64,000 nucleotides of DNA from Vandiemenella viatica. Its lineage: Eukaryota; Arthropoda; Insecta; Orthoptera; Morabidae. Location: NCBI GenBank assembly GCA_031002005.1, contig JARYHS010006964.1:1736001-1800000 (forward strand). Reading direction: 5' to 3'. Of the stretch, positions 23,729-33,425 are shown one piece after another. The translations under genes were made by a program, and so were the position numbers. The stretch's first letter is position 1. Every line of letters begins with the position of its first letter. The notes under the pieces are model-generated. The model had not been told where the DNA came from. It worked only from the letters and a program-made list of their open reading frames with translations, and did not search any database.

Positions 23729-25389
23729 ACCTCACCTTCCCATTATCATTTCTCCTTGCATAATTATCATGACCCCTTCCGCTGGATCTACTATCCCTTG
23801 ATCTATGGTACACCCTTGAAGGACTTCGGCTTTCACTCCTACGGTAATGATTGTAATACCGAACAGAGAATGACTCCTGAGCATCCAAATGCCTCAATAA
23901 TTCAGAAACCCTCTCCACATTAATTACATCCAAAGTAGCAAATAAATTTCTTGTTTGCTGAGGTAGCCTAGCTCCTATAAAATCAGTGAATTCTTCCTCT
24001 CCATAAGGATGGTCCAAATATTTACACTGGATCCAACATTTATGAAAAAAATTATGCTGAGTTTCCCTACCAGGTTAATGGCGCCTACCAGGTTAATGGG
24101 GCTTACCAGTCATCAACTCTCTCTTTTCCTGAATCTGTCTACTAGTTGACCAAAAATGTTTCAAAAAGTTTTCTTTGAACAGCTTATAATCATTAACTTC
24201 CCTAGCTTGCCTATCACCCCATGTCCTAGCATAAGACTTTAGATGTTTACACACAAGTGCAATTTTCTTACTGACGGGTAACACATTAAAATAGTCAGCT
24301 CTTTCAAAATAATCTATGTCTTCCACTGACATCATAGAACTCGAATTCTTCCTTAATATCGGCACTAACAATTGTGTTACCTGTCAAGGGAACAACCTGA
24401 CTTAACTGAACTTGTAAACCAGTAAACCTTTTCTCTAACTGATTAACGTTACATTGGGCTGCCTCCAATCCCTGGGTAAGCTGTTCCTGATGATGTACCA
24501 AAGCATTAACATTTTGTTTCACCTCATGTCTCAGCTCAGTACATGGGCGCCGGGAAGGGGGTGCACTTGCACCCCTCTGCCATCCCGGGTCGCCGTCTGG
24601 GCAGTAGTAGAGCTAAAAAAAGTTCACCAAGCCCTGAAATTTTTGGGCCGATAGGGAGAGGGGGGGCAGGGGGGCACCAATGCAGCCCTGGTGCACCCCC
24701 CTACATCCCGGATCACCGCCTGGGCAGTAGTAGAGCTAAAAAAAAAAAGGTCGCCCAGCCCGGAAATTTTTGGGCCGATAGGGGGGGGGGACAACAATGC
24801 AGCCCTGGTGCACCCCCATAGAAGCAATCCTGCCGGCGCCCATGGCTCAGTAGCTTTAATATCACTGGCTTGGAATAAATTGAAATATTCCTCCCTCATC
24901 TTATCACAATTTTCACTGATTTCCCTCAACTCTTTGTAATATTTACAGTCCACTTCATTAATTAAAACAACACATGCATCTTTAGTACCTTTACAAATTT
25001 GGTTAAACTTTTCAAATTTCTCCTGACACTCTACAACTGCATGCTCCAGTTTTGAATTTAAATGATTAAAATCCTCCTTGAATTGAGAACTAAAACCCTG
25101 AAATTGCTTACTAAATTTTCATCAAAATATTCAGCCAATTATAAGAATTTGCTTTCAAAATCCAATTGATTTTTAAAATCAGAAAATTGACTATCAAATT
25201 TACCATTGATTTCAGCAAATTTTCCATTGATTTCAGAAAATTGAGAATTGATCTCAGAAAATTTGTTGTCGAATTTACCATCAATGCAGAAAATTTGGAA
25301 TCAAGTTCCAAAAATTTATTATCAAATTTTGCGTTAAAATTGTTTACAAAACATTCTAGAAATGTTTGTAGATTCTGAGTATCAGTCAT
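23706..25389 (-). pseudogene. Gag-like protein of the LTR element, copy 2 (frameshifted, two MITEs)
   Basis: This copy has the same layout as copy 1: an N-terminal start MTDTQNLQTFLECFVNN at 25389, the FSEINGKF coiled-coil repeats in a shifted frame, and a second coiled coil (24522-24304: HHQEQLTQGLEAAQCNVNQL). The capsid-like part is at 24371-24093 (DYKLFKENFLKHFW) and the arginine-serine tail is within 24017-23706 (RRSESRSPSRVYHRSRDSR). A 303-bp MITE at 24542 splits the second coiled coil and a 215-bp MITE at 23514 lies after the tail. Extra bases near 24080-24100 (a duplicated ACCAGGTTAATGG) also separate it from copy 1. Confidence 0.7.
24542..24844. mobile_element. hAT-like MITE, 303 bp, internally dimeric
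   Basis: Perfect 12-bp inverted ends CATGGGCGCCGG are flanked by an 8-bp target duplication GCTCAGTA (24534-24541 and 24845-24852). The empty site is preserved in copy 1. The inside is two tandem units, each with GGGCAGTAGTAGAGCT, an A run, GAAATTTTTGGGCCGATAGG and AATGCAGCCCTGGTGCACCC. Confidence 0.9.
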
Positions 25390-25974
25390 TTTCAGTTATT
25401 AACAAAATCAATATGAAAACAAAAGTAAGAAGAATTGAAATTTTGCTAACCAACCACAAAATAACATGCAAAAGCAATCATTTGAATATTCAGTACTTAC
25501 AGTTCGCCGTCAGTTTTGTATCACTTAAATACTTTACACCGCCTTATATTTCACCTAGCAGCACTTTTTCACCACTAAACGCCACTTTTTTCTTTTACTG
25601 ATTAAAACACTTAACAACACTTTTCACACTCAAAACACTGAACTGCTGGAAGACGTTGTTCTTCTAAGCATCCAATTTCGAAGAAATATGGTATCCTGAG
25701 GCCGAAGAAAATCCACTTGCCGTCGGAAAATGACTGCCGATTCCAGGCGCCGAAGGAAAATCTCCGATGAGTGCTGCGTTATCAACTCGATGTACTTCGT
25801 TTCAAGTTCTCGCCGAATAATTCACTCGTCGTGCGTCCGCCGTAGATTCCTGGTGTCGAATGGTGTTTTTTAAATGTCGTAATTTTCCTGAAGATCTAGG
25901 TTCGCTTTTTGCCTATCCACTACAGATTCTTTTAGAAGATTAACATCTCACAGATGTTTCATGATTTCTAATCG

Positions 25975-25990
25975 CTGTTATCGGTTACCA
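25975..25990 (-). promoter_or_regulatory. Primer-binding-site-like sequence, copy 2
   Basis: The minus strand reads TGGTAACCGATAACAG directly inside the 5' LTR. It differs from copy 1 by one base. Confidence 0.5.
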
Positions 25991-26372
25991 TGTCAGAGTC
26001 TTTGGTGGTTTAAATTAACATAGTAATGAAGTAAGTCCACCATAACTTTCAAGTTTAAAATCTGTTTATGTTGTAAACAACGTCATCGATATTGTTTACA
26101 TGCAAATATACAATCCAGAGATACTACTGACGCAGTTCTTGGCAGTTGCAAAGAGAATTACCAACATATACGCAATTCTCTTTCACAATTCTGTTCTTAA
26201 ACATATTAAAAGGCCTTTCAATAATTTCTTCTCATAAAACAAAGTCTATATACACTGATTTACAGTTAATTGTGAAACAAACATACCAGATCATATTCAA
26301 TCAAACTTTAGCTCCTACAAATACTTCATTAAATCCAATTCTATTTAAAGTTCAGTTTTGAGGGCTGTTACA
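25991..26372 (-). repeat. 5' LTR, copy 2, complete
   Basis: It is 382 bases, running in element orientation from TGTAACAGCC to CTCTGACA. Compared with the 3' LTR it lacks about 285 bases between GCAAAGAGAAT and TTACCAAC, a deletion with short microhomology. Confidence 0.8.
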
Positions 26373-26399
26373 ACAAGGTACGCTAATGGAGGAAGGAAA

Positions 26400-26561
26400 T
26401 ATATGGAGGAGAAGTGACGTTAAATCTGTGAAATAGGTTCTAAACTCTCACGCATGCGCAGTGGCGGCAGTGGCGATATTGCGCTTCCAAACAAATGTGA
26501 TGTTCACATTGTGTTAGATGCAGTCATTATTTCATTTTGTAATGTGTATAAGTGTTTTATA
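26400..26561 (+). promoter_or_regulatory. Candidate promoter of THAP gene
   Basis: Between the LTR end and the THAP ATG are a TGACGT motif near 26415 and CACGCATGCGCAG at 26449-26461. The latter resembles the NRF1-type palindrome common in housekeeping promoters. No TATA box is evident. This is inferred from motif and position only. Confidence 0.4.
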
Positions 26562-26632
26562 ATGCCATCTTGTATTGCGTACGGTTGCACAAATAGGCCA
26601 GACAGGAAAGAACCTGGAATATCATTTCATAA
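26562..26632 (+). CDS. THAP-domain protein, first exon
   Basis: The exon encodes the first 23 residues and part of the next codon of a THAP zinc finger, a C2CH DNA-binding module found in cellular regulators and in P-type transposases. MPSCIAYGCTNRP shows the start MPxC and the first two zinc cysteines with the usual spacing, and GISFHK ends the exon. It ends at a good donor (AA|GTAAGT) in phase 2, where THAP genes commonly have their first intron. An upstream in-frame ATG at 26454 exists, but the THAP start is the better choice. No second exon (FPxD...W) was found on the plus strand before 29.4 kb, so the gene continues further away, is broken, or is a transposon remnant. Confidence 0.6.
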
Positions 26633-26639
26633 GTAAGTT

Positions 26640-27369
26640 GAATTCTAATTATCGTTGTTGAAGTGGGCGGTAGAAGTTGCAAACTTTGGAGCATGTCTAT
26701 AAATATTTAGCCATAGCACTCAATGGGATGACTTTGTACTCAAATTTTTGTTAGTGTAGTATAGAAAATCAGCATACCTTGCTATTTTGCACATAATAGA
26801 CTAGCATTACTTTTCAACGAGTGTTGAAAATTAGATTTGAAGGGGTGTGTTTTACAATCGTGATTCAGTGAATTTAGCATTGCGCTTTCTTTCGTCACGT
26901 TGCAGTTTATGCTGACAGCGTACGATGAAATTAAATGTGTTAAATTATGCTGTACTATCTAGGAATCTTGATGAATCAAATGATGTTGTTACTGCAAATA
27001 CGCGTGTGGGTATGTCTACATAGTTTGATTCTATAGTGGCAATTTAATGGAGATTGTGGTTAGGTCTAAATGCAGTCTGTACGAGAATGGTTTTGTTGTT
27101 CCATGAGGGACAAAGAATTCATCTATTACTGTAATAGGTAATTTCATGAGAACCAAGTTAGTGACAAAATGTATATCGCGATGGAACTTCTTCCAGTCAT
27201 TTCCAATTAAGCTTACGATGTATGTTAACAAGATAACTATTTTTATTCTGGTCTAGGCCGCATTTCAACCTAACCACAAGTGGTAGTAAAAAAACTGAAA
27301 TATCCATTCTGCGTGTAATTCATTGTAGCTTTGGCAGAATTAATTTCTGGTCCAGGCTGCATATCAACC
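26640..27369. other. Non-coding stretch, possibly THAP intron
   Basis: No gene. It contains the dispersed motif twice (near 27250-27282 and 27345-27375: GGTCTAGGCCGCATTTCAAC and GGTCCAGGCTGCATATCAAC). Confidence 0.4.
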
Positions 27370-27760
27370 CAATCCCAGTATATACCGAAAAACTAAGCAA
27401 GATATCGAAAAAATTTATACTTTATTTTCGATTTGTCTCGTCGTGTTACATAAGAATCGGTCATTAAATTTGACTTTTGGGAAATTTTTCTTCTCCAATT
27501 CAACTCAAGACACTTCACTTTTGATACAGTATATCTCGAGAACTAGGTGAGATATCGATAATGTTTATTTTTTATTTTCATTTGTCTCGTCTTTTTAAAT
27601 AAGAATCAATCATCAAATTTGACTTTGACCAATTTTTTTCTTCTGAATTTCAACCACAACCATTTCACATTTGTGATCGAATATCTCGAAAACTAAGCAG
27701 GATATCAAAAAATTTTATTCTTCATTTTTATTAGTCTCATTGAATTACATAATAATCCAG
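27370..27760. repeat. Tandem repeat, about 150-bp unit, three units
   Basis: Units start with AAAACTAAGCARGATATC near 27384, 27536 and 27682. Each is followed by a T-rich part, an ATTTGTCTCGTC-type segment and an ATCAAATTTGACTTT-type segment. The same triplet occurs at 60225-60610. Confidence 0.65.
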
Positions 27761-29464
27761 AAACGGCCACAAAGTCTTTGTGGTACGGCGCACCGCAAGT
27801 TGAGCAGCGGAAAATAGAAATCCCAGAACCCAAAGTCGGCAGTCCCTACTGCTGATAAGCGAACGCCTCCGCCAGGCGAAACCGAGTCAGCGTGGTGGTT
27901 AACGTGCCCTCTGATATTCACACTCCATCGGTTTGAGTCACTCCTCACACGAGATTGTTATATCCATTTGCTGACATCCGAAGATGCCGACAGCTGATTA
28001 CAGAATGTCCGCGTGTGAAACGATTAAAATGTAAAATATCATTTAAATTATAGTTCCGCGCTCAGATCTTATAGTAAGTTCAATTACATCAGAAAATTAT
28101 GGTGGTCTTGTGAAATTTTTTAAAAATTATTTTCACTATAAATTTATTATTGGATTTACGAATTCATCTAGTACTTTTTTTTTTGAAAAGTTTTCTTTTA
28201 AATAATATAATTTGCTAAAATTAATCAAATGTTTTGCCTCAACGATAAACTCCAGAACGATAGATGTAATCTTCTTGTAATCTCCAGGAGACTGCTAATT
28301 ACCATAAATTATAAAACCTTTTTTTAGATCAGTTGTTTCTAAAAATAATCAATGCATCACATTTTTTCTTGGTTATTATTTGTACTGAAATCAGAGTAGA
28401 AGTTAACTAATGAATGGCCAAACGCGTACTATTTGAGTCAATGTATCTGCCATGTTAGATGGCTTATATATGAAGATCGACTACTGGCTGCGAAGAGCGG
28501 CGGAACTGATGACTACAAACTGATGGGAAATAATTGCAGTGACGCACCTGTCAGACATGTGATCACGTGACAGATGTCGTTGTGGCCAATATGCAGTTAC
28601 ATAGCTTTTCTATGTGATTCAGGCAGCAATTCAGCCTAACCACGTCTGCCAGGGACGAACAACCGGAACAAGGGAACCTTTTGTGACAATTATTATATGG
28701 TTTCTGGACGGATAAGAGTCATGTAGTGATTATGCAATAGTGGAGATAATGCAACGAGCAGACTAAATTTAACGTTAAAAAGTTAGTTGGCTGGTAATTT
28801 GGGTTTTATCTTTGTCTGAAAATTCAAAGGCTTCCTTAGGTACTACATTAATCATACATTACTCATTGTAAAATTATTTCAGTCTGTCTTAAAGAACTGA
28901 GAGTTTATAAATTCGTTATTAACCTTTTACTACTATGAGCTGGTATCTGTATTTCGTGGTTTGTATTGTAACACCATGACTTATTGACGGTCAGAAGAGA
29001 TATAATCAAACAAAGACGGAACACCCGCCCTGGCAGCGCAATCTCTAGAATTCTGTTTGTTTTCTGTTGTACACGGTGTGTATAGAAACCTAAAGCCGAC
29101 TAATTTTTGCTAATCGAATATAGCATTGTGGGGTTATAGGCTGTTAGATTTTTAAAAAAAAAAGTTGGTTTGAGGAATAACTTAGATATAAATTAAAATA
29201 CGATAAAACACTGGGACACAGAGGTTACTATTATTTAATATTAAACTATTTCGCTGCATTACAGACAATAGAAATTCTTTATTTGTTTTGCATAAGAGTA
29301 TCTGTATTTCGTTCCGCAAAGAATTTTACAGATTTTACGAACTGTCTTGACACTTCATAAGCAATTTGTCAGAAGTTGAAAGAAATTACTAAAATCACTG
29401 GTTTGATAGTATTACTCAAAAATAATTTTCCATAGATTCATGGTAAAAATTCCCAAAATTTGGC
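27761..29464. other. Non-coding stretch with possible SINE head
   Basis: A weak tRNA-like pair (TGGTGGTTAACGTGCC near 27891 and GGTTTGAGTC near 27931) may be another SINE head. The dispersed motif appears again near 28620-28650. No gene was seen in 27950-29460. Confidence 0.35.
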
Positions 29465-29976
29465 TTATTCGAAGAGCTCTGGATGTTTTATGGTTTTATG
29501 TGCTGAAAGAGTCCCAGTATCTACATCAGCAGTTCCTTCAGCTCTTCCTCCCCAGAACAGGTCGTGCGCCGTCTGTCCCTCTTTGTTTCTCGCCGTCTTG
29601 TCCGCTCCTGCCTCCAGCAGCACTCTGGCCACGGCTGAGCGGCCCCACTGTGCTGCAAGGTGCAGCGGCGTCGAACCATAACAGTCAGTCGCGTTGACGT
29701 CTGTGGTCTCCACCAGCAGCCGCGCCATATTGACGTGTCCTTGCTCTGCCGCCCGATGCAGCGGAGTCCTGCCGCACCTGTCTCTGGCAGTGGAGTCCGC
29801 CCCTGCCGAAAGTAGCTCCCTCGCCGTCTCCTCGCTGTCTGTACAGCAGGCCGCGTAGTGCAGCGGCGTCCAGCCATCAGCGTCCTTCACGTCGCCGTCT
29901 GCGCCGTCCAGCAGCAGCCGCACCACGCTGGCGCTGCCCAGTGGAGCGGGGTCGCCTTCACTTTGTCCACGCAGTG
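29465..29976 (-). pseudogene. Ankyrin-repeat protein fragment, GC-rich
   Basis: The minus-strand frame carries four recognisable ankyrin repeats, a protein-binding scaffold: DADGWTPLHYAACCTDSEE, DRCGRTPLHRAAEQGHVNMA, DCYGSTPLHLAAQWGRSAVA and NKEGQTAHDLF. It then has a short C-terminus that stops at 29465. The first repeat is split: its TPLHWAA lies in another frame at about 29930-29960, and SVVRLLLDG follows in the main frame, so a frameshift with a small deletion lies near 29935. The 5' side runs straight into a transposon end at 29977. Codons are strikingly GC-rich against an AT-rich surrounding, as in a captured or transferred gene or an unusually GC-rich host exon. A truncated host gene, retrocopy, or gene of bacterial-symbiont origin are all possible. 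Confidence 0.7.
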
Positions 29977-29993
29977 CTAGTGTTGCCCAAAAT

Positions 29994-30125
29994 CGGTCTT
30001 GGTCTTGCAGTCTTGGTCTTGGTCTTGCATTTTTGCAAGACCAAGACCGCCTAATTTTAGCAAGACTAAGAGCAAGACTGACTGTGCAAGATTTAAGCAA
30101 GAACAAGACCAAGCCTGCAAGACTC
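29994..30125. repeat. GGTCTT/AAGACC subterminal array, left
   Basis: Irregular hexamer repeats TCTTGG run to about 30030, then CAAGAC in the opposite orientation to about 30125, so the array can fold back on itself. Confidence 0.75.
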
Positions 30126-30974
30126 TTGCGTCTTGCAGTTAGGACTTTTTTTTATACTTTCTATACAAAATAAGCTTAGAATGGACACGAATACATTATG
30201 CTGATTTGTTCTGTGTGGTTTTAAAACACAAAGTGCTTAAATATGTCGTCACCCATTTAATAAATATTGTAGACACTTTTAATACACTTCAAACGTGAAA
30301 AAATTTTCTATAATAGTAATCGAATAATATAAAAAGTGTGCAATAAGATTTATGTACTGTTTAGGAGCCCGAATATAATAATATATAAGAGAACTGTTTA
30401 AATAAATAAACTGATATATTGACTGTTGCATCACAATATATTTTTGCAAATATTCATTTACATGTAAAGAATATATAGTAATTGCACAATTTTAACTCGA
30501 GGAGTAAACTCCAGAGTCAGTGGACCGGACAGGCTTAATTTAAATTATATACTTATCCTTTATAATACAAGAAATTGACACATAGAAAACAAACGAAACT
30601 TAAAGTACTAGTACTTAGAATTTAGAAGAAGAAAATAGGCAGAAAATATGTAGGAAGACGTAAAGTACTGATATAATATAAATGACTATCAGTGCGTTTT
30701 CGTTGAAGAAGGAATTGACGGTCTGAATAAGTAAATAAAAAATAATACATTAAATGTAGTAAGTATGACACTTAATTGAAGTATCGAAAATCGAAATAAT
30801 AAAAACTAAAAATAAACTATATAGAATATGCGTAATCAAATTATATGTAGTATGTTACCGAGAAGATGTTTATTTTCTTAATATTTCAAAAGTTACAGTT
30901 TAAAAAGTTAAAGTTACAAACGAATTTAAAATCTAGCTTTTAATAATAATTAATAAGGTTATCTAACTTATTAA
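30126..30974. other. AT-rich interior of outer element
   Basis: No gene or clear repeat was found. Confidence 0.4.
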
Positions 30975-31054
30975 TAGGGAACATGCAATATTTTTATTTT
31001 TGCTTTCATTTTAAGTAACTTCATGCAGAATACACCACAAATAAATTTAAAAAA

Positions 31055-31411
31055 TTAAAACGGTAATATGTCTCGCAAAACGGCGGTCTGAAACTGACAG
31101 TTTAAATTTGGGCGCCAAAACTGACTTCCAGAGCCGATGACGTCACTCCTGTCAAGTCCTTTCTGACCTGTCAGTTGCTGTGGAAGTAAACTTGTCGTTT
31201 GGTGGTGGAAAAAAACCATGCCAATCATATCAGCGGTCATTGTCTTTGATAATATTTCAAGGAGAGTTTGTGAAGAGTTCAACTTTCCAATCACGCTTGA
31301 ACACACTTTATGGATGTTTACAGTTTGTAAATCTTCTCCAAAATAATGAAGAAGACTCGCTTCACAATCCTTTTCTTTTACTGCATTTATATATTCACTC
31401 AGAATATCCAC
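31055..31411 (-). pseudogene. Unidentified ORF fragment of nested element
   Basis: An open frame of 118 codons reading MDILSEYINAVKEKDCEASL, then LHYFGEDLQTVNIHKVCSSV. It looks like a real coding remnant because part of it (31341-31398) is repeated exactly at 32701-32758. It may belong with the SWIM exon upstream on the same strand. I do not recognise a domain. Confidence 0.4.
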
Positions 31412-31533
31412 CTAAAAATATGAGGTTATTATTGTAGCATATAACATATATTTATTAATTTCATTGATACTATTTATTTAACAGCATTTATGCACACTTT
31501 AGAGATTCTTATAAACCTGTATAGAGAAAGATT

Positions 31534-31611
31534 CACCACAAGTTGGATTCCGCCACGGCTTGTGAGAACCTTGTTAGGCAAAGGCTGCAGGTTCGAATCC
31601 ATCTTGTGGTG
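31534..31611. repeat. tRNA-like hairpin with 17-bp inverted ends
   Basis: CACCACAAGTTGGATTC (31534-31550) and GAATCCATCTTGTGGTG (31595-31611) are inverted repeats with one mismatch. They enclose a B-box-like GGTTCGAATCC (31590-31600). It may be a decayed tRNA-derived sequence. Confidence 0.45.
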
Positions 31612-31888
31612 AGTTCCATCTTTTCTTTCTATTAAGATTTATAGTTTCATCAAATAAACAGGTATACTGAACTGCTTACTTGAGAGAAACTGTTAGTGAT
31701 AGGAATGTGACCTATTTCTTTGGCTTTTATAAAAGATTTTCCAGAAGCACATTTAGATAAATTTGATTTCTTCCAGTAACATGTTATAGATGTAAGCGCA
31801 GGCTACTCAGATCTTCTGTGTAACCATAGCAAGAGTGCAGCAGCATGCTTACACCCACCTGGAATAAGATTTTAGTGATAATAATGTG

Positions 31889-32207
31889 CTAAATTAGGGG
31901 TGTGGTGAGAGCACAGAACAACTGAACTCTCTGGCGAGACGATGAGAGTTTTCTGCTCCCCATTTGTCCGCATGACATTTTATAGGCCATAAATAACATA
32001 CAAACTTTACCTTCAGAAGTGGCACAATCTTCGCATTGGCAGGACTGAACTAAACCTTCCCTTTCATTTATAATGGCTGTAATATGATAACCTTCTTTGC
32101 GAACTTTATGATCCGGTGTAACTCTACTTTTTACTATACACAATTCGCCATCTCTTTTAATTTGGACATAGCCGATTGCATTATCGCCATAAGATTCCCT
32201 TGTTGAG
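31889..32207 (-). pseudogene. SWIM-type zinc-finger exon, degenerate
   Basis: A minus-strand exon begins after a good acceptor (TCTTATTTCAG, reverse complement of 32208-32218). It reads STRESYGDNAIGYVQIKRDG, then CIVKSRVTPDHKVRKEGYHI and LVQSCQCEDCATSEG. The VTPDHKVR stretch and CxCxDCA pattern match SWIM-domain proteins common in arthropod genomes, which often also carry a YqaJ-type nuclease. The second half of the zinc site, normally CxH, reads KVCMLF here and lacks the histidine, so zinc binding is doubtful. No nuclease motif was seen. Placement inside inverted ends suggests a transposon-encoded protein. Confidence 0.55.
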
Positions 32208-33050
32208 CTGAAATAAGAGCTATGTATAGAAGCTGCTAAACGAAATAGGAAAATTCAATGCGATTTATATGTACCATAGTAGTTTAGTCCCTTTCATTTC
32301 TACACTTGCATACTCAGCACTTTCGACAAAAAAAATTACGACCATATTTACACTGACTTTCGGTAAATTCCTGGAGTCCGCTTTTATAAATCTGACTTCC
32401 ATTTTTATTGAAAAATACAAATAATTTTCTCAATAAAACAATGTTCTCTTTGACAACAATAAGCTGTCATAACAGTAGTGACGTCACTAGACGTTGATTG
32501 GTGTTTTAAAATACGTTCCGTTTCAAGTAACTTCAAATCGAAATTATTGTAAAAAATCAATATTAACCAAAATTAAAATGTTGCTGTAGTCTTTGTTTTA
32601 TATTTTTTTAACATTTTAATGTCAAAATACCCATAATTATTATAACTGCATGTTCCCTATTATTATGGAAGCTACATAGGAGCGAAATGCAGGACACTAC
32701 AAATAATGAAGAAGACTCGCTTCACAATCCTTTTCTTTTACTGCATTTATATATTCACAAAAGAATTAATATAAAGTAACAGTAATGTCAGCTATTGTGT
32801 ACTGTTCTGTAATTTCGTTTGTGTTGTATTTTTATTGAAATAAATGGTAAATTCAGTAAATTGTATAATTATTTTATTCCATTTCATATAAGGTGAGGGT
32901 CTATCAATCTCTTTCTAGACAGATAATGTTCTTTAAAATACAGTCAAGTTAATGTCATTAATTTGTTTTCTATATGTTTAAACCATATTTTAGTACATTG
33001 AAGATTATTAAATGTAAACGTTTATTAAGAAACAGACTGACTCCCGCGGG

Positions 33051-33129
33051 ACACAGTTGATAGCTCAGTTGGTTAGTTAGAGCATCGCCACTGATCGCTT
33101 AGGTCGTGGGTTCAAACCACAACTGGTGT
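33051..33129 (+). repeat. tRNA-like sequence (pseudo-tRNA or SINE head)
   Basis: It has an A-box TAGCTCAGTTGG (33061-33072), a B-box-like GGGTTCAAACCAC (33108-33120) and complementary ends CAGTTG and CAACTG. The anticodon arm does not fold cleanly and the D-loop has a repeated GTTAGTTAG, so a working tRNA is unlikely. Confidence 0.5.
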
Positions 33130-33291
33130 CAGTTGATTTTTTGAATTTCTCATGAAATGTTTAGACATTTATTAATTTGGTTGGTCTTTACCATGGCTAT
33201 GTTAATTCAAGCTTAAAATATACCTAATCTGTTGCGTTGTTCTAATATCTAAAGTAACGTTTAATAAATAGCGACAGGCTAATAGGTAATT

Positions 33292-33425
33292 GCAAGACTT
33301 GCGAGACTCTTGCTGCAAGACCAAGACCAAGACCAAGACCAAGACTGGGAGTGCAATACCAAGACCAAGACCAGGTGTATTGATGCAAGACCAAGACCAA
33401 GACTGGCCAAGTCTCGTCTTGTTCT
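33292..33425. repeat. AAGACC subterminal array, right
   Basis: Runs of AAGACCAAGACC, inverted relative to the left array at 29994-30125. Confidence 0.75.

Larger units (their letters stand above)
17266..26372 (-). mobile_element. Gag-bearing LTR retrotransposon, copy 2 (complete ends)
   Basis: This second copy has both LTR termini: 3' LTR 17266-21352 interrupted by the hAT element, and 5' LTR 25991-26372. The primer site lies at 25975-25990 (TGGTAACCGATAACAG on the minus strand) and a purine tract at 21353-21362. It differs from copy 1 by two MITE insertions in gag, by the absence of the reverse-transcriptase insertion, and by about 455 bases (21735-22190) missing from copy 1. The outer flanks CACAT and ACAAG do not match, so no clean target duplication can be shown. 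Shared lesions and a shared outer flank (16897-17265) indicate a block duplication rather than two insertions. Confidence 0.8.
30975..32659 (-). mobile_element. Nested element with TAGGGAACATGCA ends
   Basis: The 13-bp ends TAGGGAACATGCA (30975-30987) and TGCATGTTCCCTA (32647-32659) are perfect inverted repeats. The left flank is TTAA (30971-30974) and the right flank TTAT (32660-32663), near-matching a TTAA target as used by piggyBac and Kolobok elements. It encloses two coding remnants on the minus strand. Superfamily is not established. Confidence 0.55.

Noticed and set aside
33051..33129. Functional tRNA gene
   Set aside because: The anticodon arm and D-loop do not form a standard cloverleaf.
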